Assembly (NCBI GenBank): GCA_022601135.1
Contig: JAHZJB010000155.1
Location: forward strand, 1-32,579
Direction of reading: 5' to 3'
Length of the DNA: 32,579 nt
From: Actinomycetes bacterium
Lineage (GTDB): Bacteria; Actinomycetota; Actinomycetes; Mycobacteriales; Mycobacteriaceae
A program made the position numbers and the translations under genes. A model generated the notes under the pieces. That model was not told the DNA's origin, made no database searches, and saw only the letters and a list, made by a program, of their open reading frames with translations. Below are positions 7,523-17,094 of the stretch, in pieces; positions within the stretch are counted from its first letter, which is position 1; the number at the start of each line of letters is the position of its first letter.

Positions 7523-10500
7523 GTGGTCGATACCCACGGCAATGGCCAGGCATCTGCTGACGCCCTCCTGAAGCTGGGCAAGTATTTCCATCGCGGCGAG
7601 ATTTCGGCGGATCAGCGGACGCTCCACAAGATCGGCGGCCGCTCCGCTGACGATTTCTACCGCGACCGCTGGGCCCACGACAAGGTGGTTCGCTCGACGC
7701 ACGGCGTCAATTGCACGGGCTCGTGTTCATGGAAGATCTACGTCAAAGACGGCGTGATCACCTGGGAATCGCAGCAGACGGACTACCCGTCGGTCGGCCC
7801 CGACAAGCCGGAGTACGAGCCGCGCGGCTGCCCGCGGGGTGCCTCGTTCTCCTGGTACACGTACTCGCCTGCGCGCGTTCGGTACCCCTACGTGCGGGGC
7901 GTTCTGCTCGAGTACTACCGCGAGGCCAAGGAGAGGCTGAAGGACCCGGTACTGGCGTGGGCGGACGTCGTGGACGACCCGGAGAAGTCCAAGCGCTACA
8001 AAGACGCCCGCGGCAAGGGCGGGTTCGTGCGGGCCGAGTGGTGGGAAGCCGCCGAGATCGCCGCCGCCGCGCACGTGCACACGATCAAGAAGTACGGCCC
8101 GGACCGAGTCGCCGGCTTCTCCCCGATCCCGGCGATGTCCATGGTGAGTCATGCCGTTGGCGCGCGATTCATCTCGTTGATCGGCGGTTCGATGCTGTCG
8201 TTCTACGACTGGTACGCCGACCTTCCGGTGGCGTCGCCCCAGGTATTCGGCGACCAAACCGATGTGCCCGAATCGGCCGACTGGTTCGACGCCAGCTATC
8301 TCATCATGTGGGGTTCCAACGTACCGGTCACCCGAACTCCCGATGCCCACTACATGACCGAGGCGCGTTACCGCGGGCAGAAGGTGATCGTCGTCTCACC
8401 CGACTACGCGGACAACACCAAGTTCGCCGATGAATGGCTACCGGCACGGCCGGGAACCGACGGGGCGCTGGCGATGTCGATGGGGCATGTGATCCTCAGG
8501 GAATTCTTCGTCGACAAGCAGACCCCGTATTTCACCGAGTACGTGAAGAAGTACACCGACCTGCCGTTCCTTGTGACGATCACCGAGCGCGATGGCGAGT
8601 TTCTGCCCGGAAAGTTCCTCACCGCAGCGGATCTCGGCGGTGAGTACTCCAGTGCCGAGGCCGCGGCATCGAAGACGGTGGTCCTGGATGCGCACGGCAA
8701 CCCGGTGGTGCCGAACGGCTCCCTGGGGCACCGGTTCACCGCATCCGGGGCGGGCCACTGGAACCTCGACCTGGGCGGTGTGGATCCTCTGATCACGCTG
8801 CACAACGCCGATGGTGCAGACAGCGACGTGGCCCTCGTGGCACTGCCCAGGTTCGATGCCAATCAGCCAGGTGTGCTGCGCCGCGGGGTGCCGACCCGAA
8901 TCATCGCCGGGCACCGGGTGACCACTGTGTTCGACCTGTTGCTCGCACAGTACGGCGTGTACCGGGAGGGCCTGCCCGGCGACTGGCCCACGGGTTACGA
9001 CGACGCGGCGCAGCCCTACACTCCGGCGTGGCAGGAGCCGATCACCGGGGTTTCGGCCACCGCGGCCGAGCGGATCGCGCGCGAATTCGCCGACAACGCA
9101 GCACGCTCGAAGGGTCGATCGATGATCCTGATGGGTGCCGGCACCAACCATTGGTTTCATTCCGACCAGATCTACCGCTCGTTCCTTGCCCTGACCATGC
9201 TCACCGGCTGTCAAGGGGTCAACGGTGGCGGCTGGGCCCACTACGTTGGCCAGGAGAAGTGCCGACCCATCACCGGTTGGTCCACCTTGGCCTTCGGCCT
9301 GGACTGGCAACGGCCCCCACGGCAGATGCAGGGCACAGTGTTTTGGTACCTGGCAACCGACCAATGGCGCTACGACCCGTTCACTTCCGAGGTGATGGCC
9401 TCACCATTGGCCGAGGGCCGGTTCGCCGGCCGCACCGCCGTGGACAACATCGCGCTGGCCAGCCGGCTCGGTTGGATGCCCAGTTACCCGACGTTCAACC
9501 GAAACCCACTGGACCTCGCCGACGAGGCGACGCGGCTGGGCAAGGATCCGTCGAAACACATTGTGGACGGGTTGAAGTCAGGCCACCTGCAGTTCGCTTG
9601 CGAGGATCCGGACGCACCGGAGAACTTCCCCCGTTGCCTGACGGTGTGGCGGTCGAACCTGCTCGGCTCGTCGGCAAAAGGCAACGAGTACTTCCTCCGG
9701 CACCTACTGGGCACCGATTCCAACGTTGCCGCACGAGACCAGGACGGGGTGCGGCCACAGGAAGTCGTCTGGCGTGACGAGGCCCCGGTCGGCAAGCTGG
9801 ACCTGCTGTTGTCCTTGGACTTCCGCAACACCAGCACCACCTTGTTCTCCGACATCGTGCTTCCCGCGGCTACCTGGTACGAAAAGCACGACCTGTCCAG
9901 CACCGACATGCACCCCTTCGTGCATGCGTTTTCGCCGGCGATCTCGCCGCCGTGGGAGACCAAGACAGATTTCGAGGCGTTCCACCGGATCGCCCGGGGC
10001 TTCTCCTGGCTTGCCGAGAAGCACCTCGGCAAGCGCAAGGACATCGTTGCGGTGCCCTTGCAGCACGACAGCGCGGACGCCACCGCTCAGCCGGGCGGTC
10101 GGGTCCTGGACTGGCGGGCCGGCGAGTGCGAGCCCATTCCGGGCCAGACGATGCCGAAGCTGGTAGTGGTCGAGCGAGACTTCCCGGCAGTTGCCGACAA
10201 GGTGGCAGCGCTCGGACCAATGGTGGAGACCGTCGGACTCACCACCAAGGGGGTGACGACGCATCCCACGGCCGAGGTCGAGTACCTGGGGGGCGTCAAC
10301 GGCGCGGCGGTCAGCGGGGCCGCGGCGGGACGGCCGTCGCTGGCCAAGGACACCTATGCCGCCGAAGCCATCCTTGCCCTGTCCGGAACAACCAACGGGC
10401 GCTTGGCCGTCGAGGGGTTCGAGGCGCTGGAGGCCCGCACCGGTACCGATCTGGTCGACCTCGCCAAGGAGAACGAGGGCAGGCGGGTTACCTTCGCCGA

Positions 10501-11209
10501 TACGCAATCCCGACCGGTCCCGGTCAACACCTCACCGGAGTGGTCGGGTTCGGAGACCGGGGGGCGGCGCTACGCACCGTTCACCATCAACACCGAGCGA
10601 CTCAAGCCCTGGCACACTCTCACCGGCCGCCAGCACTTCTACCTCGACCACGACTGGATGGGTGAACTCGGCGAACAACTGCCGATCTTCCGGCCGCCGC
10701 TGGACATGACGGCGCTCTTCGCCGAGCCCGGGGTGGGTGACACGGCCGGCGACTCCATCACGGTGCGGTACCTGACTCCGCACTCGAAGTGGTCGATCCA
10801 TTCTGCCTACCAGGACAATCTGTACATGCTCACGCTTTCCCGTGGTGGGCAGGCGATCTGGATGTCGGATGTGGATGCGGCGAAGATCGGCGTCACCGAC
10901 AACGACTGGATTGAGTGCACCAACCGCAACGGCGTGGTGAACGCGCGCGCCATCGTCAGCCACCGGATGCCCGAAGGCACCGTCTTCATGTATCACGCGC
11001 AGGACAAGGCGGTCGACGTGCCTCGCACCGAGAAGACCGGCAAACGCGGAGGCATCCACAACGCTCTGACACGACTGATGATCAAGCCGACCCACTTGAT
11101 CGGTGCCTATGCCCAGCAGTCTTTCGCGCTGAACTACCACGGCCCCACCGGGAACCAGCGTGACGAAGTCACCACGATTCGCCGGCGCTCACAGGAGGTG
11201 GAGTACTGA
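7523..11209 (+). CDS. narG: Respiratory nitrate reductase alpha subunit NarG
   Basis: A 1228-residue Mo-bisMGD catalytic subunit that reduces nitrate to nitrite at the cytoplasmic face, with electrons passed from quinol through NarI and NarH. The FS0 [4Fe-4S] ligands are visible as His60, Cys64 and Cys68 (STHGVNCTGSC) and Cys103 (RGCPRGAS). The probable Mo-ligating aspartate is Asp229 in FYDWYADLP, which matches E. coli Asp222. Further family blocks include QTDVPESADW, MWGSNVP, NGGGWAHYVGQEK and the C-terminal YHGPTGNQRDEVT. I place the start at the GTG at 7523 because an AAAGGGGG ribosome binding site (7511-7517) precedes it; a TTG at 7490 would add 11 residues. Length and sequence are very close to M. 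tuberculosis NarG. It is the first gene of narGHJI. Confidence 0.97.
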   Translation: MVDTHGNGQASADALLKLGKYFHRGEISADQRTLHKIGGRSADDFYRDRWAHDKVVRSTHGVNCTGSCSWKIYVKDGVITWESQQTDYPSVGPDKPEYEPRGCPRGASFSWYTYSPARVRYPYVRGVLLEYYREAKERLKDPVLAWADVVDDPEKSKRYKDARGKGGFVRAEWWEAAEIAAAAHVHTIKKYGPDRVAGFSPIPAMSMVSHAVGARFISLIGGSMLSFYDWYADLPVASPQVFGDQTDVPESADWFDASYLIMWGSNVPVTRTPDAHYMTEARYRGQKVIVVSPDYADNTKFADEWLPARPGTDGALAMSMGHVILREFFVDKQTPYFTEYVKKYTDLPFLVTITERDGEFLPGKFLTAADLGGEYSSAEAAASKTVVLDAHGNPVVPNGSLGHRFTASGAGHWNLDLGGVDPLITLHNADGADSDVALVALPRFDANQPGVLRRGVPTRIIAGHRVTTVFDLLLAQYGVYREGLPGDWPTGYDDAAQPYTPAWQEPITGVSATAAERIAREFADNAARSKGRSMILMGAGTNHWFHSDQIYRSFLALTMLTGCQGVNGGGWAHYVGQEKCRPITGWSTLAFGLDWQRPPRQMQGTVFWYLATDQWRYDPFTSEVMASPLAEGRFAGRTAVDNIALASRLGWMPSYPTFNRNPLDLADEATRLGKDPSKHIVDGLKSGHLQFACEDPDAPENFPRCLTVWRSNLLGSSAKGNEYFLRHLLGTDSNVAARDQDGVRPQEVVWRDEAPVGKLDLLLSLDFRNTSTTLFSDIVLPAATWYEKHDLSSTDMHPFVHAFSPAISPPWETKTDFEAFHRIARGFSWLAEKHLGKRKDIVAVPLQHDSADATAQPGGRVLDWRAGECEPIPGQTMPKLVVVERDFPAVADKVAALGPMVETVGLTTKGVTTHPTAEVEYLGGVNGAAVSGAAAGRPSLAKDTYAAEAILALSGTTNGRLAVEGFEALEARTGTDLVDLAKENEGRRVTFADTQSRPVPVNTSPEWSGSETGGRRYAPFTINTERLKPWHTLTGRQHFYLDHDWMGELGEQLPIFRPPLDMTALFAEPGVGDTAGDSITVRYLTPHSKWSIHSAYQDNLYMLTLSRGGQAIWMSDVDAAKIGVTDNDWIECTNRNGVVNARAIVSHRMPEGTVFMYHAQDKAVDVPRTEKTGKRGGIHNALTRLMIKPTHLIGAYAQQSFALNYHGPTGNQRDEVTTIRRRSQEVEY

Positions 11210-11210
11210 T

Positions 11211-12815
11211 ATGAGAGTAATGGCACAACTCGCCATGGTGATGAACCTGGACAAGTGCATCGGCTGTCACACCTGCAGCGTCACCTGCAAGCAGGCCTGG
11301 ACCAATCGCGCCGGCGTAGAATATGTCTGGTTCAACAACGTCGAAACCCGTCCGGGCCAAGGGTACCCCCGCCAGTACGAGGACCAGCAGCGGTGGAAAG
11401 GCGGTTGGAGGCTGAACAAGCACGGCAAGCTCACCCTCAGGTCGGGTAGCAGGCTTCGCCGTTTGCTGAACATCTTTGCCAACCCGGATTTGCCGACGGT
11501 GTCGGACTACTACGACCCGTGGACCTACGACTACGACAACCTGCTGTCCTCACCGGCGATGGACACCACTCCGGTGGCCCGGCCCAAGTCGCTGATCACC
11601 GGCCGCGACACCAAGGTCACCTGGGGGGCGAACTGGGATGACGATCTGGGTGGCGGACCCGATCAGATCGGCCAGGATCCGTTGTTGGCCAAGGTCGCAG
11701 AAGTATCGGCAAAGGTCAAGCTCGAGTTCGAAGAGACCTTCATGTTCTACCTGCCGCGCATCTGCGAGCACTGCCTGAACCCGTCCTGTGCGGCCGCCTG
11801 CCCATCGGGGGCAATCTACAAGCGCAGCGAGGACGGCATCGTGCTGGTCGATCAGGACCGCTGCCGCGGTTGGCGGCAGTGCGTGACGGGGTGTCCGTAC
11901 AAGAAGATCTACTTCAACCACAAGACCGGCAAGGCCGAGAAGTGCACTTTCTGCTATCCGCGGGTGGAGGTCGGTATTCCCACGGTGTGCTCCGAAACAT
12001 GCGTGGGCCGGCTGCGCTACATCGGCGTGATGCTCTACGACGCCGATGCGGTGGAGGCGGCCGCATCGGTACAGAACGAAAGGGAACTCTACCCGTCACA
12101 GCTCGGTGTCTTTCTCAACCCGCACGACCCGCGGGTGGTCGCCGAGGCAGAACGTGCCGGCATCTCAGGAGAATGGATCGAGGCAGCGCAGAACTCGCCG
12201 GTATATCGGCTCATCGTCGACTACCAGGTCGCGCTGCCACTGCACCCGGAATACCGGACGATGCCCATGGTTTGGTATGTGCCGCCACTTTCCCCGGTTG
12301 TGGACATCCTCGGCGAGACCGGGCACGACGGGGAGGATGCGGCCAACCTATTCGGCGCGATCGACGCGCTGCGCATCCCGCTGGAATACCTGGCCGAATT
12401 GTTCACAGCCGGTGATCTTGGGCCGGTTCGTGCTGCGCTGCAACGGCTTGCGGCGATGCGGGCGTACATGCGGGCAGCCAACCTCGGCGAGGAGTTCGAT
12501 GAGACCATCCCGGATTCGGTCCGGCTGAGCGGAGAGGAGATCGAGTCGATGTACCGGTTGCTGGCGATCGCCAAGTATTCTGATCGCTACGTGATTCCCA
12601 GCGGCGCCAGCTCGGACGCGCACCGGCTGGACGCACTGGCGACGGGTTGCAGCCTGGATGCCGACGGCGGCCCCGGCATGACGGCCCTGGACACCATGGT
12701 CGACAAGTTCCACCTCACCGACACCAATGGTGCTGGACCCGAGGATAAGTCGACCCGGATCAACCTGCTGAACTGGGACGGTAAGGCAAGCAAGGGGATG
12801 GTCCCGTCGCGATGA
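11211..12815 (+). CDS. narH: Respiratory nitrate reductase beta subunit NarH
   Basis: A 534-residue iron-sulfur protein that carries electrons from the NarI haems to NarG. Four cysteine groups are present: Cys16/19/22/26 (CIGCHTCSVTC), CEHCLNPSCAAAC, CRGWRQCVTGC and CTFC with CSETC. The Trp in CRGW replaces a cysteine, which gives the [3Fe-4S] cluster known for NarH. The reading frame is open upstream into narG, but the true start is the ATG at 11211 (MRVMAQLAMVMN, the family N-terminus), one base after the narG stop and 10 nt after AGGAGGTG at 11193-11200. The C-terminal NLLNWDGK is typical of the family. It is translationally coupled to narG by position. Confidence 0.97.
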   Translation: MRVMAQLAMVMNLDKCIGCHTCSVTCKQAWTNRAGVEYVWFNNVETRPGQGYPRQYEDQQRWKGGWRLNKHGKLTLRSGSRLRRLLNIFANPDLPTVSDYYDPWTYDYDNLLSSPAMDTTPVARPKSLITGRDTKVTWGANWDDDLGGGPDQIGQDPLLAKVAEVSAKVKLEFEETFMFYLPRICEHCLNPSCAAACPSGAIYKRSEDGIVLVDQDRCRGWRQCVTGCPYKKIYFNHKTGKAEKCTFCYPRVEVGIPTVCSETCVGRLRYIGVMLYDADAVEAAASVQNERELYPSQLGVFLNPHDPRVVAEAERAGISGEWIEAAQNSPVYRLIVDYQVALPLHPEYRTMPMVWYVPPLSPVVDILGETGHDGEDAANLFGAIDALRIPLEYLAELFTAGDLGPVRAALQRLAAMRAYMRAANLGEEFDETIPDSVRLSGEEIESMYRLLAIAKYSDRYVIPSGASSDAHRLDALATGCSLDADGGPGMTALDTMVDKFHLTDTNGAGPEDKSTRINLLNWDGKASKGMVPSR

Positions 12816-12822
12816 GCATGCC

Positions 12823-13494
12823 ATGAGGTTACTTACGCGCAGCCCCAAACCACGAGGCGGCAGCCTGCCCGAGGACGACCAGCGGCTGGTCTGGCGCCTC
12901 GCGGCATTGCTGCTCGACTACCCTAGCGAGCAGACGGTCGCGATGTTCGACGAACTATCTGCTGCGGCAACACAATTGCCTGACACTGTCAGCCGTCCGA
13001 TGCTGGTCTTCTTGGACCACTTCCGCGACGAGGATCCGCTGCGACTCGCCGCACGGTATGTCGAGACCTTCGACATGCGCCGCCGCGCCAGCCTGCACTT
13101 GACGTACTACGCCTACGGCGACACCCGCAAACGCGGCATGGCACTGCTGCGCTTCAAGCACGCCTACCGCCAGGCCGGCGTGGAGGTCGGCGACGATGAG
13201 CTGCCCGACTATCTGCCCATGGTCTTGGAGTTCGCGGCCACGGTGGACCACGCCCAGGGGCAGCGGCTGCTTCGCGAGAACGTACCGGTACTTGAGTTGC
13301 TGCGCCTCTCCTTGTGCGACAACGGATCTGTATACGCCGGCCTGCTGACCGCGGTGCTGGCCACCTTGCCGCCGATCAACACCGCTGATCGGCGACGAAT
13401 CGCCGAGTTGGCCGCGCAGGGCCCGCCCGACGAGGAGGTCGGTCTGGAACCCTTCGCCATGGATCCGCTCACCACCTCCGAGGGCCGCCGATGA
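12823..13494 (+). CDS. narJ: Nitrate reductase assembly chaperone NarJ
   Basis: A 223-residue TorD/NarJ-family cytoplasmic chaperone. It is needed to insert the molybdenum cofactor and mature NarGH before attachment to NarI, and is not part of the final enzyme. Family features are the N-terminal LVWRLAALLLDYPSE, the central YVETFDMRRRASLHLTYYAYGDTRKRG and the DYLPMVLEFAA block. The N-terminus is about 18 residues longer than what I recall for M. tuberculosis NarJ, so a later start is possible. It begins 7 nt after narH and overlaps narI by 4 nt. Confidence 0.95.
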   Translation: MRLLTRSPKPRGGSLPEDDQRLVWRLAALLLDYPSEQTVAMFDELSAAATQLPDTVSRPMLVFLDHFRDEDPLRLAARYVETFDMRRRASLHLTYYAYGDTRKRGMALLRFKHAYRQAGVEVGDDELPDYLPMVLEFAATVDHAQGQRLLRENVPVLELLRLSLCDNGSVYAGLLTAVLATLPPINTADRRRIAELAAQGPPDEEVGLEPFAMDPLTTSEGRR

Positions 13495-14234
13495 ACAGCC
13501 TGCTGTGGATGACCGTGCCCTACATCGCGTTCACGTCCTTCGTGCTCGGCCACTTTTGGCGCTATCGCACCGATCAATTCGGCTGGACCACGCGGTCATC
13601 GCAGATTTACGAGAGCCGATTGCTTCGGATGGGCAGCCCGCTGTTCCACTTCGGCATCCTCGGCGTGTTCGGTGGCCACGTGATGGGCCTGCTGATCCCG
13701 GAGACGTGGACCGCCGCGGTGGGAATCTCTGAACACGGCTATCACCTGATGGCGGTCACCCTGGGCTCACTGACCGGGTTCGCCGTCATCACGGGTATGG
13801 GCATTCTGCTCTATCGCCGGATCACCGTGCCCGCGGTGCGCAAGGCCACGACCAGCAACGACAAGCTGATGTACCTTCTGCTCACGGCCGCCCTCGTCAC
13901 CGGGATGGTGAACACACTCACCAATGTGTTCGCGGTCTACAACTACCGCGAAACGGTGTCACCGTGGTTCCGCAGTCTGTTCTCACTGCACCCTTCGCCG
14001 GACTTGATGGCCGGTGCACCGTGGACGTTCCAGCTGCACGTGCTGGTCGTGCTGGCGTTGCTGGGCATATGGCCCTACACCCGGCTGGTGCATATGTTCA
14101 GCGCCCCGGTCGGATACCTGGTGCGCCCCTACGTGGTCTATCGGAGCCGGGACTCGCTTCGCGAGGGCAGCAACCGCTACGCCAAGGCGTGGGTGGAGCC
14201 CGAAGCGCCTCCGAAGCGAAGCCGCTGGGTCTAA
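13491..14234 (+). CDS. narI: Respiratory nitrate reductase gamma subunit NarI (cytochrome b)
   Basis: A 247-residue, five-helix membrane cytochrome b that oxidises menaquinol and anchors NarGH. The four axial haem ligands are visible as two pairs: His53 and His63 (LFHFGILGVFGGHVMG) and His183 and His201 (QLHVLVVL and RLVHMF). The ATG at 13491 overlaps the narJ stop in an ATGA arrangement, which indicates coupled translation. Its TAA stop overlaps the TAG of the convergent acyltransferase gene, so there is no intergenic space for a terminator. The operon narGHJI is complete and appears functional. Confidence 0.97.
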   Translation: MNSLLWMTVPYIAFTSFVLGHFWRYRTDQFGWTTRSSQIYESRLLRMGSPLFHFGILGVFGGHVMGLLIPETWTAAVGISEHGYHLMAVTLGSLTGFAVITGMGILLYRRITVPAVRKATTSNDKLMYLLLTAALVTGMVNTLTNVFAVYNYRETVSPWFRSLFSLHPSPDLMAGAPWTFQLHVLVVLALLGIWPYTRLVHMFSAPVGYLVRPYVVYRSRDSLREGSNRYAKAWVEPEAPPKRSRWV

Positions 14235-15568
14235 GAGGGCGCGTCCCGCGCGGGCGAATCCACCGACCTGTCGACGAGCACCTCGCGCGGGCGGACGGCA
14301 ACCAGAAGTATGCCCGCGCCGAACAGCACCACCGCCACGACCGGAACCCGGCCGGCGGGCGCGAAACCGCCCGCGGAGAAGAGTCCGAGCGCGAGCGCGC
14401 AGGCCGCTGTTCCGAGGTAGAGGGACGCAATGGCGGCTGCCCGGTGCACCGGTAGCGCGACGGTCGGAATCGGCGCGGCGAACAAGCGTCGCTGCCAGGA
14501 CAGCAGGCTCAGCAGGAGCACTGTGACCACCGCCAACACCAGCTCCCACTCCAGGCGGGCCAGCCACCAGGCCCCCGAACCCAGCCGGGGCTGGGGAAGA
14601 AGCCCGGTCGGGTATCCGATCAGTGTCACGATGATGACGGGCACCATGTGCCACAGGTAGAGCGCCATGACGTTGTTGTTTGCCGTCGAGATCACCCGCG
14701 GCCAACTGCCGCGCGCGAGCGCGCGGTTCAGCACCGGTACCACGGCGAACAGCACGCCGATCTGCACGGTCGCCAGCGCCAACAGCGCCACCGAGGGGGG
14801 AGCGCTGTTCTCCACGCGAACACCCGGCACGCCGATCATCGCGATGGGATATGGACCCCACGTGACCAACAGGGGCAGTGCCACCGCGGCGGCGATGGCC
14901 ATGGACACCAGCAGGCGTCTGCGCAGAAGCCCACCGTGCCAGGCAATTCCGAGTTGATAGATCGCCGCCCAACAAAAGAAGTAGTTCATCATCCGAAGCT
15001 CGGGATGACCCGTCCCGATGCCGATGGCGTCGACCAGAACCACACAGGCCGCGAGTACGGCGGGCACCCTCAGGCCCCAGCGTCGGTGTGCGGTCACCGC
15101 GATGGGGGTCAGCGCGACCACCATCAGGTAGACGGCCAGAAACCACAGATGCATGGCGACGGCCCATCCGCCCATCTCCAAGACGGAGCCCTCGACCCCG
15201 GCCGTCATCAACGCCGAGAGCACGGCGAGCACGAATATGACGTAGATCGCCGTGGGCCCGAGGGTGCGGGCCACCCGGCGGCGGATCCAGTCCTGTCGCG
15301 ACGTGACGTCATCTGCGCGCAACCGCGCCCAGGACACTGCGCTCGCGTAACCGGCCACCGCGAAGAACACCGGGACGACCTGGAAGAACCACGTTATCCA
15401 CTGGGTCCAGGGCATCAGGACCAACGGATTGTCCCGTCCGAACTCGCCACCGCGGTAGGTCATCACCGAAAGCAGCCAGTGGCCGATGACGACGAGCATC
15501 ACCGCCGATGCCCGATACAGGTCCAGCGCCATCACGCGGGGGGGTGAGGAGGCGCTCGCGTCTTTCAT
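14231..15568 (-). CDS. Acyltransferase 3 family membrane protein
   Basis: A 445-residue polytopic membrane protein of the acyltransferase 3 (OafA/YrhL-like) family, with about 10-11 hydrophobic helices. The N-terminal RASAVMLVVIGHW has the family's histidine, and VFFAVAGYASA resembles the conserved FFxxSGF loop. Members move acyl groups from a cytoplasmic donor onto glycans, lipids or antibiotics; the acceptor here is unknown. The ATG at 15568 overlaps the stop of the upstream flavoprotein gene (ATGA), so the two are one transcription unit. The 3' end overlaps narI tail to tail by 3-4 bases. A joint role with the flavoprotein in modifying a lipid or small molecule is inference only. Confidence 0.85.
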   Translation of the reverse strand: MKDASASSPPRVMALDLYRASAVMLVVIGHWLLSVMTYRGGEFGRDNPLVLMPWTQWITWFFQVVPVFFAVAGYASAVSWARLRADDVTSRQDWIRRRVARTLGPTAIYVIFVLAVLSALMTAGVEGSVLEMGGWAVAMHLWFLAVYLMVVALTPIAVTAHRRWGLRVPAVLAACVVLVDAIGIGTGHPELRMMNYFFCWAAIYQLGIAWHGGLLRRRLLVSMAIAAAVALPLLVTWGPYPIAMIGVPGVRVENSAPPSVALLALATVQIGVLFAVVPVLNRALARGSWPRVISTANNNVMALYLWHMVPVIIVTLIGYPTGLLPQPRLGSGAWWLARLEWELVLAVVTVLLLSLLSWQRRLFAAPIPTVALPVHRAAAIASLYLGTAACALALGLFSAGGFAPAGRVPVVAVVLFGAGILLVAVRPREVLVDRSVDSPARDAPS

Positions 15569-16974
15569 CCGTTGGCCTTTTGCCCTCCCACCGGTAGACC
15601 GCCCAACCTCGCCAACTGGGCTAGCCCGGCGTTCCGATATTCGTGAAATCGACGGACCGCGGCAACCACGTCGGGATCATTTGACAGCCCAGGTGGTATG
15701 CGGGCGGGGTGGAGATTGCTGCCGTCGGCCCACGCCTTGATGTCGGGCTCGGCGGAAAACAGTGAGAATGCGTGCTCGGAGAGGACTTGCGTGCGCACCC
15801 AATCGGTCGGGGTGCTTGGGTACGGCGACGGCGGGCAAAGTCGGTTCTTCTCGTCGTCGGTACCACGTGTCGCCTCGACATAGCCGATGAGCGCAGCACC
15901 GAAACACGGTAGGGCGTTGCCGACCAGCTGGACGACAATCGCCTCGTCGCCCCAGACCGGCACGAGGGGTGGGCACTTCAATCCGGACGCGGCGCAGTGC
16001 ACGACGATGGCGTCCGCCGCGATCTCCAGCTCGCCTTCGGCGCAGTGGATGCGCCCCGGTGTGACGGCGCGGATATGGCCGTGACGGATCACGTTCTCGA
16101 TCGAGCGCAATTGGTTGAGCTCCCATTGGCTCACGGTGGGGGTTCTCGCCATGGTGGGCGTCATGGAAGGGTCGATGCGGAACATGATCCCGGCCGCCTC
16201 TAAATCCAGAAATAGTCGGTCGGGCGTACTGGCATTGGCCGACGCTTCCATCATGTCCGCGGACATCCCGAAGAAGACGGCAGGATCAGGCTGAAACACC
16301 GCGCGGTTGAACATCCACGGATCACGGGGACGAATCCAACAGATGGCTTCGGGATCCACTCCATTGCCCAACAACCAGATACAGGCGTCGGTGGCCGTCT
16401 TGCCGGAACCGGCGATCACAAACTGGCTGGGGGCCTGGCTGATTCGGACGAGATCATTGACCGCGATCACCGTCGCGCCGTCGTCAACGGTGAACGGAGG
16501 GGACGTACATGCCGGAATGTCAGGGGACAGGTAGCGGGCATCGACTACACGGCAGTTGGGCGACACTTCGTATCGCTGCCCTGAAATCCGCGATACGAAG
16601 CGCCTATCGCCGAGATATTCGCAGTTCGGATGGAAGCTGACGTTGCCTGTGGCTGTCAATCGGGCCATGACATTTTGGTAGTAGGCGTCGATCTCGGCTG
16701 CGGACGCACGGGCGGGCAAGCCCGCTTCCGGTCCGTCGACCTGGACCTGATTGTCCCCCAGCAGTGTTGATGCGACACCGTACAACGCTGAAGGCAGGTG
16801 CAGCCGGACGAACGGGTAGGCGTCGAGCCAGTGCCCGCCCGCGCGGTGACGGCGATCAATCATCGTCACCTGAACGTCGGCGCTACCGACGAGGGCATCA
16901 GTGAACGCCATCCCCGAGGCTCCAGCGCCGACTACCAGGTAGTCGCTGTCCACAGCCGTGCTGAGCGCTGCCAC
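15565..16974 (-). CDS. FAD/NAD(P)-binding oxidoreductase (flavin monooxygenase-like)
   Basis: A 469-residue two-dinucleotide-binding-domain flavoprotein. The FAD site is VVGAGASGMAF at about residues 14-24, ending the second strand with MIDRR and followed by GGHWLDAYPFVRLHLPS, as in FMO/Baeyer-Villiger-like enzymes. A second Rossmann motif, IAGSGKTATDACIWLL, should bind NAD(P)H. The substrate is unknown. The GTG at 16974 is supported by a TACCGT -10 box ending 6 nt upstream, which suggests a leaderless mRNA. It forms a 4-nt-overlapping operon with the acyltransferase. I do not recognise a close named homologue. Confidence 0.82.
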   Translation of the reverse strand: MAALSTAVDSDYLVVGAGASGMAFTDALVGSADVQVTMIDRRHRAGGHWLDAYPFVRLHLPSALYGVASTLLGDNQVQVDGPEAGLPARASAAEIDAYYQNVMARLTATGNVSFHPNCEYLGDRRFVSRISGQRYEVSPNCRVVDARYLSPDIPACTSPPFTVDDGATVIAVNDLVRISQAPSQFVIAGSGKTATDACIWLLGNGVDPEAICWIRPRDPWMFNRAVFQPDPAVFFGMSADMMEASANASTPDRLFLDLEAAGIMFRIDPSMTPTMARTPTVSQWELNQLRSIENVIRHGHIRAVTPGRIHCAEGELEIAADAIVVHCAASGLKCPPLVPVWGDEAIVVQLVGNALPCFGAALIGYVEATRGTDDEKNRLCPPSPYPSTPTDWVRTQVLSEHAFSLFSAEPDIKAWADGSNLHPARIPPGLSNDPDVVAAVRRFHEYRNAGLAQLARLGGLPVGGQKANG

Positions 16975-16980
16975 GGCTCA

Positions 16981-16986
16981 ACGGTA
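16981..16986 (-). promoter_or_regulatory. -10 box for a leaderless flavoprotein transcript
   Basis: Read on the minus strand, TACCGT ends 6 nt before the GTG at 16974. No ribosome binding site lies between them, which is consistent with leaderless initiation. Confidence 0.5.
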
Positions 16987-17094
16987 GTTGAATAATGCTC
17001 GCGCAAGGTGAGGGGGATCCGTTTGGCCTCCGCTCAGCAACTTCACAGGTCGGGGACAGGAGCAGTCCAGAGACAATGCCTAAGCTCGCCGAGA

